A DNA stretch of 64,000 bases, from the NCBI RefSeq assembly GCF_947179165.1, contig NC_077245.1, positions 13,238,740 through 13,302,739 of the forward strand, written 5' to 3'. The notes beneath the pieces are model-generated. The model searched no databases. It was not told the DNA's origin and was given only the letters and a program-made list of their open reading frames with translations. Of the stretch, positions 34,941-45,957 are shown in pieces. The stretch's first letter is position 1; each line of letters starts with the position of its first letter. Both the position numbers and the translations under genes were made by a program. The stretch comes from Solanum dulcamara (Eukaryota; Streptophyta; Magnoliopsida; Solanales; Solanaceae).

Positions 34941-35125
34941 GGGGTGAAAAAGAGAAAACCTCTAACAAATAAGGACTCAAAGAAGTCAAGACAAAAGAAA
35001 GAGGTGAAAAGAGGAAAAACTCTATCAAATAAAGACTCAAAGAAGTTGAGATAAAAGAAAGAGGATTAGACGTCAAAGGCGTATCAATCAACAAAAACAC
35101 AAATTCAGTGTGATGCTCAAGGAGA
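34750..35125 (+). pseudogene. Lys/Ser-rich frame with a 60-bp tandem duplication
   Basis: Two copies of a 60-bp unit lie at 34937-34996 and 34997-35056 and read, in one frame, as KKGVKKRKPLTNKDSKKSR and KKEVKRGKTLSNKDSKKLR, followed by stops. Flanks are also Lys-rich (aaggcaaaagaagtaaagtc). It may be a nucleic-acid-binding tail of a lost gag or a second captured host fragment. I cannot name a family. Confidence 0.35.
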
Positions 35126-35870
35126 GATTAAGTCACTTTTATCCCAAATTAATATCCCACCCGTTCCCTAAGTCTACATTACAAGCCAATAAACAAGCCC
35201 TATATGATCTCATTCCAAATATTCTCACATTAGTGGAGACTTACATGTAGACCAAGCATATTGTATCATAGTTGCATGCGTTGAACTTTCTTGAGAGTGT
35301 GAGTGCACTTTGTAAAATGTTCTCAAATCAAACACTTCATAAATGTGCGAAATAGAACTTTCTTTATTGTGAGGGAACTTGAAACATGATGATTGGTATA
35401 ATTCTAAACCTTTGTTGGAAGTAGGATGAAAAAATCTTGTCGACACTTAAGGATGTTTGAGGTACTACTTGAAGCTATAGGAATTACCTTGAAGTCAATC
35501 TCAGTTATAAGATAGGAAATGAGAAATATTTCCATGCATTCCTAACTGTTGATACCAATTGTAGTCAAAATTTGACTATCTCTTTACATTGTGAGATGCC
35601 TATTTTACTTCATTGGATCGTCCATATCAGACGGGTGGAATATCTCGTGTTTTAAGCTGGAAATGTTGCAAGTAATACAATTTTCCATGTCATTATGCTC
35701 ATATTACACATGTGTCTACTGATTATCTTGTCTCAGATCTTGCAGCATTCATCATCCAGAGAATTGGAACTACATTTGACCTGATTCCTGCACCAGCAGG
35801 ATATGTAGGCGCCACAATGGCTCGGTCATGTTCCCTGTAAGATTTTCATTTCTCCCTTACAATGAAAACT
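35126..35870 (+). other. Ogre-2 internal region with third leader module
   Basis: 35785-35845 contains acctgattcctgcaccagca, ggatatgtaggcgccac and ggctcggtcatgttcc, a third and more diverged copy of the leader module. No gene seen. Confidence 0.45.
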
Positions 35871-35876
35871 AGGACA

Positions 35877-36084
35877 GAATTTTTGAGAAGATCTCAAAAA
35901 TTCAGAAAAAGATACTATCTCTAGCAAGTTAATATTGGAGATCATGTTAATATATGCAACTGGGACAAAATTTTTGAGAAGATCTCAAAAATTCCACAAA
36001 AATGTCAAAATTCTTTTTTCAGCAGCTCGACATTTATCAAGAGATCTAACTGAAAAGAATTTTTGAGGAAGATTTCAAAAATTC
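35877..36084 (+). repeat. Three spaced 27-bp hairpins in Ogre-2
   Basis: GAATTTTTGAG-AAGAT-CTCAAAAATTC at 35877-35903, then near-copies at 35968-35994 and 36057-36084, spaced about 90 bp. Each has an 11-bp stem and a 5-base loop; the later copies keep most of the pairing. Confidence 0.75.
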
Positions 36085-36239
36085 CATCAAGAATTGTCAG
36101 AAGTTCGAAGTCAACTTTAAATGATCTCCAACATTGCTAGAATGGAGCGAACTCAAATTCAAAATACGAGCCACCGAGGCCTCGTATAACTTCTATCAAA
36201 GACATGAGTTCCCACGAACACGAGTTGTTCAAAAAAAAA

Positions 36240-37510
36240 TGTTGTCAAATCATCCAAGAGGAAGACATTGCATTTTCATTTGCCAAGAGGGCCATTGCAT
36301 ATCATTGCCAAGAGGGTCATTGCATTATCATTTGCCGAGAGGGCCATTCATATTTTATTTTATTCATATTATATTACCTGAGGTGGTAATATCATTTGCC
36401 GAAAGGGTCATTCATATTTTATTTTATTCATATTATATTACCGGAGGTGATAATATCATTGCCAAGAGGGCCATTGCATTTTCATTTGCCAAGAGGGCCA
36501 TTGCATTTTCATTTGCCAAAAGGGTCATTCATATTTAATTTTATTCATATTATATTACCGGAGGTGGTAATATCATTTGTCAAGAGGGTCATTCATATTT
36601 TATTTTATTCATATTATATTACCGGAGGTGGTAATATCATTGCCAAGAGGGCCATTGCATTTTCATTTGCCAAGAGGGCCATTGCATTTTCATTTGCCAA
36701 GAGGGCCATTGCATTCATCATTGCCAAGAGGGCCATTGCATTTTCATTTGCCAAGAGGGACATTGCATATCATTGCCAAGAGGGCCATTGCATTTTCATT
36801 TGCCAAGAGGGCCATTCATATTTTATTTTATTTATATTATATTACCGGAGGTGGTAATATCATTTGCCAAGAGGGCCATTCATGTTTTATTTTATTCATA
36901 TTATATTACCGGAGGTGGTAATATCATTGCCAAGAGGGCCATTGCATTTTCATTTGCCAAGAGGGCCATTCATATTTTATTTTATTCATATTATATTACC
37001 GGAGGTGGTAATATCATTGCCAAGATGACCATTGCATTTTTATTTGCCAAGAGGATCATTGCATTTTCATTTGCCAAGAGGGCCATTGCATATCATTGCT
37101 AAGAGGGCCATTGCATTTTCATTTGCCAAGAGGGTCATTCATATTTTATTTTATTCATATTATATTACCGGAGGTGGTAATATCATTTGCCAAGAGGGTC
37201 ATTCATGTTTTATTTTATTCATATTATATTACCGGAGGTGGTAATATCATTGCCAAGAGGGCCATTGCATTTTCATTTGCTAAGAGGGTCATTCATATTT
37301 TATTATTCGGGCCGGAGGTGGTAATATCATTTGCTAAGAGGGTCATTTTATTTCTATTGCATAATCATTTGCCAAGAGGGCCATTTTCATTTCCATTGCA
37401 TAATCATTTGCCAATAGGGTCATTTCATTACATTGCATTGCCAAGAGGGCCATGCATCATCTAAATCATCTAAGAGGATGACATTTGCATATTTATTTGC
37501 CGAGAGGGCC
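36240..37510 (+). repeat. Minisatellite D of Ogre-2, with higher-order structure
   Basis: Two sub-units alternate: a 27-28-bp one (ttgccaagagggccattg plus cattttcat) and a roughly 48-bp one (tcatattttattttattc plus atattatattaccggaggtg). They combine into larger blocks of about 75-175 bp. Forward frames are open over long stretches (36134-36538, 36396-36857, 36577-36921, 36773-37102, 37096-37464), because the unit has few stops; I treat them as non-coding. Like the Ogre-1 arrays, it lies just before the 3' LTR. Confidence 0.9.
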
Positions 37511-37989
37511 ATTGTATATCGATCTCATCAAAGAGAAAAACATCATCATTTTCCGGCGTTGTAAACGCCTGAAGGGCATACATAAGACGCATCAAATATC
37601 AGAGAAGATTTGAAGTGCAACTTGCCATTTTCATTCATCCTACCGATAGTGCAGCATTATCCTATCAATGAGGAGTTTTCAACATGCAAAGAGGATGAAA
37701 GAAAGTGCGAACGACATCAAAGGGGATGCAGCACAACGTGGAATTCTTTTAGCAGTGAACTGGGACACAGTCCTAAGAATAATGTCAAGCTAATAGGACA
37801 CGAGCTAAGGAAATGATTTCCACCACAATAAACTGCATTCCTATCGGAAGGCGTGTGGTTATTTCGGGGTCCATTCATAATTCAAAACTCGTACCAACCC
37901 CTTTTCAGAAAGATGAAGATGGAGTCGGCCAAAATTGGATTTGTCAATTTTCTTTGTCCACGATCTCTTTTATCAATCATATCCAAAGA

Positions 37990-37999
37990 AAGGGACAGC
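37990..37999 (+). other. Polypurine tract of Ogre-2
   Basis: AAGGGACAGC immediately before TGTTGACACCC at 38000. Confidence 0.7.
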
Positions 38000-39083
38000 T
38001 GTTGACACCCAATTTTGACCATCCACAACGCAAATTAGCTATCGAGTTTCTTTGAATTCGAACATTTTGAAATAATTAGCTTTTATAAAATAAAAAAAAT
38101 ATTTTCATATTATTCTTAACTATTTTTATCTTTTATAAATTTTAGTATAATATACATATTTCTATATAACTATATATTTGATTAATATTTATGTGGTTAT
38201 TCAAAAATCACCTCAAAAGATTTTATTTTTATTAAATACAATGTTAGTTAGGTTAGTTTAATTATAGTTTGCATTTTTGAAAATTTTAAGTTTTTTTTCT
38301 AAAAAAGAAAAACACTCTCAAACTCCCACATCGAAAATACATGAAAAATTGGGGTTTTTGGAGCCTATATAAAGGCTCATATTTTCATTAAGAAGAAAGA
38401 AAAAGAGGAAGAGGTTTTTTAACCACCCCAAAGTTAGAAATTTTCTTAACTTGGCTAGGATTTTGGACTTTTGTCCCCAGCTTAAAAGTTGTGAAAATTT
38501 CTAGCTTTCAATCTATATTTTCTTCACGGAAAATAGGAGATTGAAGTTGAAATTTAGGCTAAGAACCCACGAAGGTTCGAGTCTAAACTTTTTTTTTTTT
38601 AAATCTTTTTTTTTCTTTGTTTTGTAGATTGGAGTTCCGTCAAGCTCTTGAGTGGTGGTAAAGTTGTCTTCCGCTCATCGTTTTCAATCTTGGCCCGGAA
38701 AGAGGTAAATCTTTTCTCAGTTTTATTTTATTTAATTATTTCATGTTTTATATTTAGTTGATTCATAGTCTTATTTTTTTAGTTAGTATGTATATAAGAA
38801 TAATTAGATTAATGATATAAATTTGTTATAGTTAGCATGTGTTAGGATTAATTAGCTAGCATGTGTTAGAGTTAATTAGCTAGAACATGTTAGGATTATT
38901 TCGTGAAAGCACTTAATTTTGTTCATTATTTTTCCAAGTAGTTTGATATTATTATTATTATTATTGTTTGTTCTTCTTATTGTTGTTGTTATTATTATTG
39001 TTGTTCTTCTTATTGTTGTTGTTATTATTATTGTTGTTGTTCTTATTATTGTTGTGGTTCTTATTATTGTTGTTGTTGATTAC
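38000..39083 (+). repeat. 3' LTR of Ogre-2, truncated
   Basis: Near-identical to 29070 onward until gttgttgttgattac, where homology stops within the trinucleotide field. About 0.85 kb of U5 is missing and unrelated DNA follows. Confidence 0.85.
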
Positions 39084-39550
39084 AGACGTCCACCCTCTAT
39101 AGCATCTTGCACGGTATTGCAGCTCAAAAAATCCCCCAAAATCCCCTATTGTATAGCACACCTTCAATTATTGAAGTTCCAAACCAACTCTTTCACGTCA
39201 AGTTCGATTCCAAGAGTTCTACCCAGCCAAATTCAATTTCGAAAAGACCTATGGTCTCCTTTGATGTTTTGGCTATTAGAAAAACCAATTCACACTAAGA
39301 AATTAACCCCAATCCATTCCTGGACCACTTTAGACCTCATCTCAACCAGATTTCATTCGAGATAGGCCTAGCTTATTATTTTCAAATTACTACCCAAAAA
39401 TTTTTGGGGCCTAATTCTTTCACCCTTGTTATACCCATAACGATCAAAATAGATCATTATACTAGATAAAAATTTACCCATCACTCGTTCCCGAGTGATT
39501 ACACTAAAAATAAAAAATTGTACTAAGAAAAAGAGTAGTACTTGAATCCT
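39084..39550 (-). other. Unassigned, probably LTR or 3' flank of the next chromovirus
   Basis: Lies just beyond (minus strand) the chromodomain end of the element at 39551-42432, so it is expected to be that element's 3' untranslated region or LTR start. No repeat copy in the window confirms this. Confidence 0.35.
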
Positions 39551-42432
39551 CAAAAAGTGAGGGTACTTGTCCTACATGTCCCTCTCAGTCTCCCAAGTAG
39601 CCTCCCCAACTAAATAATGCTTCTACTAAACCGTTACTGATTTGATCTCTTTCATCCTCAACTTCCGAACATCCCAATCAAAAATCAAAACCGACTCTTT
39701 TTCATATTAAAGATCTTTTACTAGAACTACTGAGTCCCACTTAATGATATAATCTTCATCCCTAGGTACTCTTCAGCATAGAAACATGAAAACTTAGCGA
39801 ACTCTAGACAAGTTGGGTGGAAGTGCTTACCTGTAATCCACTGACCCAACTCTGTCAAGAATCTCAAATAGACTAATGTGACGAGGCTAAGTTAACTTTT
39901 TTACCAAATATTATGTCTCCTTTCATAGGTAACACCTTCAACAACACTTTTTCACCAACCTGAAAAGTCATATCCCTTACCTTACGGTCTACATATTCTT
40001 TCTACTTACTCTGGGCTGCCAACAACTTAGTTTGGATGTTCCTTACCTTCTCCTGAGCTTTCTTCACTAAATCAACACCAAATGTTCTATCTCCCAGTCT
40101 TAAACCACCCTATAGGTGATCTAGATCTCCTCTTATATAGTGTTTTAAATAGTGATAGAACAATGCTGGAGTGGTAATTGTTATTGTAGGAAAACTCATA
40201 TAAGGGTAAGAACTAATTCTAATGGCCCCCAAAGTCAATCACACACACTCTTGGCATGTCTTCTAATACCTGAATCATCCTCTACATGATCATAAGTCCA
40301 TGGATGAAAAAGTTGTACTAAAAGTGAATTGAGTGTCCAACGCCTTATGCAACTTACCCCAAGACTTAAAAGTAAACTTATTGACACTGTCTGAAATGAT
40401 AGAAAATGAAACCCCGTACAACCTTACTATGTACTTGACATAAATCTTAGCCAACTGTCGAGAGTTGTAATCCTCTCTGACTGGAATAATGTAGGTTGAT
40501 TTAGTCAACATATCCACAATAACCCAAATCGAATCATACTTCCCCAAGGTCTTAGGAAGATCCACCAAAAAATTCATGGCTATACTTTCCAACTTTCACT
40601 CAGAAATAGGCATCCTTTGGAGTAAATCTACAGGTATTTGATGTTTAAAATATACGTACTTACAGCTCTGGCATTTGGATACATACTCAGCAATATCTTT
40701 CTTTATTCTGGGCCATCAATAAAGTTGCCTCAAATCTTGATACATCTTTTTCACACCCAGATGAAATGAATGTCACGAACCATGTGACTCTGCTAACATA
40801 TTCTTGATCAAACCATTAACTCGAGGGACACAAATCCTCCTTCTAAAACTAAGCACACCTCCTACGTCGAGAGTGGCATCTTGAATTTCCCCAGAAACCA
40901 TCTTATTCCTTAGCTTATTCAAGTCTTTATCCTCAAATTTCTTAGCCATGATATCCTCAATAAATATGGTTTTGACCTCAATACTGACCAACACCCAACC
41001 TTTCTCTGAAATTCCCAACTGCTTGAACTTAGATTTCAAGGCCTGAATATCTCTAACTAAGGGTCTCTTAGACAACCCTAAGTAAGATAACATTTTCATG
41101 CTCATTGTCTTCCGGTTCAATGTGTCTACCCCCACATTAACCTTACCCGGATAATACTGAATGGTCATATCATAATCCTTGAGAAACTCCATCTATCTTT
41201 TGTGCCTCAGATTTAGATCCTTCTGAGTGAACACATGCTGTAGACTGAGATAATCTATAAACACCTCATACTTGACACCATACAGATAATGTTGTCAGAT
41301 TTTGAAAGAAAACACTAACTGCCAATTTTAAATCATGGGTTGGGTAGTTCCTTTTATGGATCTTTAACTGTCTTGAAGCATAGTCTATGACATTTTTACC
41401 CTGCATCAACACATCACACAAGCCTGAATATAAAGCATCACAATAAACAATAAATTCCTTACCTTTCTCCGGCAATATCAAGATAGGTGTTGTAGTCAAG
41501 ATGGTGTTGAGCTTTTGAAGGCTCTCTTCACATTTTTCAGTTCACTCAGAGTCAATTTTGTCAAATGCGTAGAAATAGAAGCAAAATTCTTCACAAATCG
41601 ATGGTAATAGCTAGCCAGCCCCACAAAATTCCTAACTTCAGTCACAGAACTAGGTCGGACCTAGTTCTTAACTGCCTTAATCTTTTGAGGATATACCATC
41701 ACCCTTTTTTCGAAACTACATACTCCAAAAAGGAAACTGAAGATAACAAAAATTTATACTTGGAGAATTTAGCATACAACTTTTGTTTTCTCGGGACACC
41801 TACAATAATATGAAGGTGGTATGCATGCTCCTCCTTACTCTTAGAATAGATTAGGATATCATCTATAAACACAATCACAAAAGAATCCAAAAATGTCTTA
41901 AACACACCATTTATCAGGCTCATAAACACTGTCGGCACATTGGTCAACCCAAACGAAATTACTAGGAACTCCTAGTGTCCATACCGAGTCTAAAATACCA
42001 TTTTAGGTATGTCCTCAAGCCTAATGTTTAAGATGGTACCCCTACCTCAAGTCAATCTTAAAGAAACATGAAGCACCCTACTGGTCAAACCGATCATCAA
42101 TACGATGTAAGAGGTACTTATTTTGGGTGGTGACTTTGTTCAACTACTTGTAATCTATGCACATTCTCATGTTGCAATCCTTTTTCTTTACAAACAACGC
42201 TGGAGCACCCCAAGGAGAAAGCACTAAGATAGATGAACCCCTTATAAAGTAGTTCCTAAAGCTAAGTCTTGAGTTCTCTCAACTCTGTCAGATCCATACG
42301 ATATGGAGGAATAGAAACTGGACAGTGCCTGACTCTAAGTCAATGCAGAAATCAATGTCTCTATTCGGAGGTATGCCAGCTAGATTCATAGGAAATACCT
42401 CCTTACAATTAGGAACTACAAGAATAGACACA
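39551..42432 (-). pseudogene. Decayed chromovirus pol (RT to chromodomain), minus strand
   Basis: Fragments in minus-strand order: RT N-terminal part (42430-42290, EVFPMNLAGIPPNRDIDF), RT core with [15 protein letters not shown] (about 41880, frame 41947-41699), RNase H start (41499-41266, FIVYCDALYSGLCDVLMQ), RNase H end and integrase zinc-finger approach (41192-40773, MEFLKDYDMTIQYYPGKVNV), integrase core (40592-40290, SIWVIVDMLTKSTYIIPV and IISDSVNKF), and a broken chromodomain (about 39680-39560, DVRKLRMKEIKSVTV, WKHYLVGEATWE). Many stops and frameshifts; long dead. Its RT region 41487-42432 is duplicated on the far side of the Athila element. Confidence 0.85.
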
Positions 42433-43757
42433 TACGCAAGTGTACGTAGTCTCTCAAGTAGTAAAGCGGCTCTTTCAAGCCAGATATCGAACCCACAGGG
42501 ACCTTGATAAGGCAAACAGTTTCTTTCAAATGCCTCCACTAATTATAGTTATGAAATGAGGTTGAGATTATTTGTTACTAATTTTCGGAAATATAAACAC
42601 TTTATCGAAGTGAAGACAATGCTATAATTATGTATATTAATCGGGCTTTAAGAGATTCCAGGGCTATAGCATCATGTGAAATCATGTTTACTATCATTCA
42701 ATCTTAGTTTCCGATGGGTTATTTAATTACTGATAAAAAGGGTTAATAATCCAATTATGGTTTTCCGACCTATAATTGCCTATCTTCATTGCCAACCTAA
42801 CTACATCTTTGAGCGGTGATAGGTATGAAACAATAAAAACGCATTTAACTATCATTCTTTATCATAACCAAATGTGGTAAATAGGTATGTGTCACAAGCA
42901 TCCTATCTACTAATCATGCTAACGTATGTTAGTATGAACACATTCCTTCCCTTCTTTGTTCTATCTACCTGTCCTCTTCCGAATTCAAGATAAACAACAT
43001 ATATATCTTAATGCTGGCCAAGCATCAAAATTATAATCATAAGAATGAAAGAGTAATTAGAATCAACAACCCATCTTCCACCAAGTTTAAATGCTATTAA
43101 ATCATGTTTCGTAGCTATAGCCCCGGAATTTGGGTGTTTAGCTACTCATATGTAAATAACAACAACCAGGAATCAATTCCAAATACATTAGAACACACTA
43201 AGGTAAGAAAAGAACCTAAGATGTTTTTGTGCTTCTCTTCTTCTTTCTTCTCTTCTCTTTCTCTTTCTGCCTCCAAAAACACCTCTCTGGCCGCTGCTCT
43301 TGCCCTAGCACACCCCACTATTTATAGTGTTCTCTCTCCTATCAATTATTGAAGAGAAGAATAATAAACAATTGGAAAGGTGATGGCGCTGTAGTGGCGC
43401 ATCGCGCCACTATCGCGCCCAGGGAATTTCTGAAGAATTTCGTTTGGCGCTGCAGTGGGGCATCGCGCCACTATCGCGCCCAAAACATGCCGCAGTAGTT
43501 TGTATCCTGGCGCGTCACGCCACTAAAGTATATGCAGGTTTTGGCGCTGCAGTGGCGCATCGCGCTACTATAGCGCCAGGACCATATTTCTTTTGCCTTT
43601 TGCTTTGCAAAATCCCTGCACATGTTGGAACTCATACCTTATTTCACACTTGCTTGATTTTCATCCAAAACACGTCATTTGGCTTCAATTACTTCTCAGA
43701 ATGCCACAGAACAATGGCCAAACATAGTGCATGGGCTTATAAATGCGCCCAAGATCA
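42431..43757 (-). repeat. 3' LTR of the Athila element, 17 bp short
   Basis: Matches 52274-53600. The 17 bp that begin the other copy in window orientation (52257-52273, tgttattgctacaattg) are absent; chromovirus sequence joins directly at a 2-bp overlap CA. It has a TATA box on the minus strand (43318-43327) and hairpin modules at 43384-43580. Confidence 0.9.
43384..43580 (-). promoter_or_regulatory. GC-rich hairpin module in Athila 3' LTR, with TATA box downstream
   Basis: Three units; the first is AGTGGCGC-ATC-GCGCCACT (43393-43411). The second continues with aaaacatgccgcagtagttt and tcctggcgcg, matching the Tekay module phrase by phrase. On the transcribed (minus) strand the module is upstream of CTATAAATAG at 43318-43327. 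Copies in the 5' LTR: 53228-53424, TATA 53161-53170. Confidence 0.8.
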
Positions 43758-43769
43758 CTACCCCCTACT
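43758..43769 (-). other. Polypurine tract of the Athila element
   Basis: Minus-strand AGTAGGGGGTAG, directly before the LTR start TGATCTTGGGCGC. Confidence 0.8.
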
Positions 43770-44736
43770 TATACTTTTGTTCGTCCTCGAACAAACACCT
43801 GAATTGAGCGTAGACGTTGATCCTAGCATGAACATAAGGCAATTTGTCTCAGATATACCTTAAGCACCTGGCTACACATGTTCAATCACCTTAATTAGTT
43901 CAACACCTCTTAAACTCAAGAATTGACTCTATAATACAGCAAACTCATATGCATCATTTAATTGGACATTCTATAGATTATCAAATCCTTTACAATTCAA
44001 CATGTGCATCTCACTCACTCAAATGATTTCATGTGCTACACAAAGATTTCCATAGGCTTGCCCTCCGTGTTTTGCTCTATCAATACAAGAATGCAATAGT
44101 TTTAGGATTGCATAGATCTTCATAAGTTGTAATTTAAACTGGTGGGATGGTAAGAATCAGTATTTGGTACCCCTTTTCACATTTTTTTTTATAGGCTCGG
44201 AATAAGAGAGTATTGAAAGGTTGGGTTTAGTATAAAGCAAGGGAAAATAATCAAGGCTATTTAAGAAATGCCTAGTTTCTTTCCTAAACTAACCAATCTC
44301 TATTTTGTTTTGTATGTACCCCGGGCAAGTTCTAGCTCTCGATATGTCTGCACTGAATACATACAATCCCCACTCCCACATAGCACATGTACAATTTAAG
44401 GATGATAACTATTGAATGCCAACTACACAATCATATGAAAGCATGCATCACCTGAGTCAAATACAAGAATTTAAGTATCTTAAACTAGTCATTTTTTTTT
44501 AATTTTTTTTTATATATATACGGTTCAAAAGGGACTATTCTTGGCTAAAGAACCGAAAACAACTACCAAGAAACCCAAAATGAAAAATGCACTAGAATGC
44601 ACTAAAGTAAAGTTTCTACACAGGTACAATACAATCAATTCTCACACTCTCACCCCACACCAAAACAAAGCACCGTCCCCAGTGCTCTATAATAATGCAT
44701 AGTTTTAAGAGTGAAAGAAAGAACTCCCTGCATAGC
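43770..44736 (-). other. Athila 3' untranslated region
   Basis: Sequence between the env-like stop and the purine tract. It includes a poly-T/TA patch (44491-44520) and no recognised ORF. Confidence 0.6.
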
Positions 44737-45957
44737 TCAGTCATCATCTCCTCCAATTATGGTGGCTGTGTTATCTACCACCATAAGAGCAGTGGTAGCC
44801 GTATCCTCTGGTTCTTCATCTTCCTCGTCTTCTCCCACATCTTCCATGGTGGGTTCATCATCATCCAGAGGCTCTTGAAAATCCGGCCCTACCCTACACA
44901 TATGCATAGCACTATCCGTCAGTGGATAGCGCTCTGCCAATTCTGTCATTTCTTCAGCCGTTGCCGGACGTCCACCAGTACGCAATTGCAATTCTTCCAT
45001 TCCAAACATGCGACCCATCCAACTTTCGTCGCGAGCTTGTCGTTCTACAACCGATAACATTTGTCCCTGTGCTGCATCATGACTTCTTGTTTTGGTAACG
45101 TCAACCACCTTGCAAATCAGATACGGCACCCTTGGTGCACTTAGATCGTGACTTTCTTCTTCAACTCCTTGAGCTCTCAACATTCGGGTTATTATGCTTC
45201 CATAACAGAAACGCCACCTCTTATTGTTTCTGAATTTCAGCATATTCCGACGGATCACCGACCCGGCATTTACCTGCAACCCCTTCATCAACCGGTAAAC
45301 TAGGACAACCCTTTCTCTAGTCACTTCTGACACATGCTTACATGGCAACAAGACACTACACACGATTTTCAACCACACCTTGGCTTCACTATTCAAATGT
45401 GAATAATGCAGCGTACTGTGCCTACCGGTGTCCTTTGCCCTCTCCCATCGGGCAACGGAGTTAGTACCACAAAGAGTATGACGAATATCTCTGTATGGTG
45501 GCTGTTCTTTCATATCTATAAATTCATTAAAATCACAATGTGGTGTCCCCAAAAACTCATTCAAACTTCTAGTTGAAAAACGGATAACTTTACCCCAAAC
45601 TTCTACCTTATTGGTACTTGACTGATCAGTGTTCCAATTTGCATAAAATTCACGGACAAGAGTTAAATTACACTCACCTTGGTCTTCGAAAATAAATTGA
45701 AGACCCAGATTGTAGACCATCTCGTGAACTCGGGGGAACTCCGTCTGTAGCCTTCCTTCATTCACATATTCATCTCCCATATATTTCGCTTCTTTCTGGG
45801 AGTCAAACCAATCTAATCCATACTGCTCCACTGCTTGTCTACCAAATCGACGCGGTGGTATCCCTGAGCTTGTTTGTCCAGTGGTTGAAGAAGTCCCAGT
45901 TTTTCGGGACCTCTTGTTGCCAACTCCTTGGGTCACTTGTTTTCCTTTGGATGCCAT
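44737..45957 (-). CDS. Athila env-like ORF (406 aa), intact
   Basis: One uninterrupted frame from MASKGKQVTQG to ...IIGGDDD. The N-terminus is basic (GNKRSRKTG, a possible nuclear signal). The middle holds LVREFYANWN and KVIRFSTRSLNEFLG, wording typical of the plant-transposon domain found in the extra ORF of Athila elements. The C-terminus is strongly acidic (DDDEPTMEDVGEDEEDEEPE). I see no convincing signal peptide or membrane span, so 'env' describes position only and no membrane role should be assumed. It has its own upstream TATA box. It is the only intact frame of the element, while gag-pol carries two stops and two frameshifts. Its role in these elements is unknown. Confidence 0.85.
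   Translation of the reverse strand: MASKGKQVTQGVGNKRSRKTGTSSTTGQTSSGIPPRRFGRQAVEQYGLDWFDSQKEAKYMGDEYVNEGRLQTEFPRVHEMVYNLGLQFIFEDQGECNLTLVREFYANWNTDQSSTNKVEVWGKVIRFSTRSLNEFLGTPHCDFNEFIDMKEQPPYRDIRHTLCGTNSVARWERAKDTGRHSTLHYSHLNSEAKVWLKIVCSVLLPCKHVSEVTRERVVLVYRLMKGLQVNAGSVIRRNMLKFRNNKRWRFCYGSIITRMLRAQGVEEESHDLSAPRVPYLICKVVDVTKTRSHDAAQGQMLSVVERQARDESWMGRMFGMEELQLRTGGRPATAEEMTELAERYPLTDSAMHMCRVGPDFQEPLDDDEPTMEDVGEDEEDEEPEDTATTALMVVDNTATIIGGDDD

Larger units (their letters stand above)
29070..39083 (+). mobile_element. Non-autonomous Ogre/Tat-like element carrying a captured host gene fragment (Ogre-2)
   Basis: 5' LTR 29070-31002, PBS 31007-31024, internal 31003-37999, purine tract 37990-37999, 3' LTR 38000-39083 (truncated). 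LTR ends and PBS match Ogre-1. About 7 kb of internal DNA has no gag-pol. It holds three leader modules, a histidine kinase fragment (33040-34090), a Lys-rich stretch, three hairpins and a long minisatellite. Over about 1.07 kb of comparable LTR I count about five substitutions, so the insertion is very young, yet the 3' LTR breaks off inside its trinucleotide tract and the Tekay LTR does not resume after it. Confidence 0.85.

Noticed and set aside
36134..37464. Chain of long forward ORFs that could be a repetitive protein
   Set aside because: Frames change with each unit-length change and lie in the 3' non-coding part of an element; kept only as a minor remark.
39551..42432. Integrated plant pararetrovirus
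   Set aside because: RT is joined to RNase H, integrase and a chromodomain, which is a chromovirus order; no movement or coat protein motif seen.
44695..45057. Plus-strand ORF of 120 codons
   Set aside because: Shadow of the env-like ORF on the other strand.
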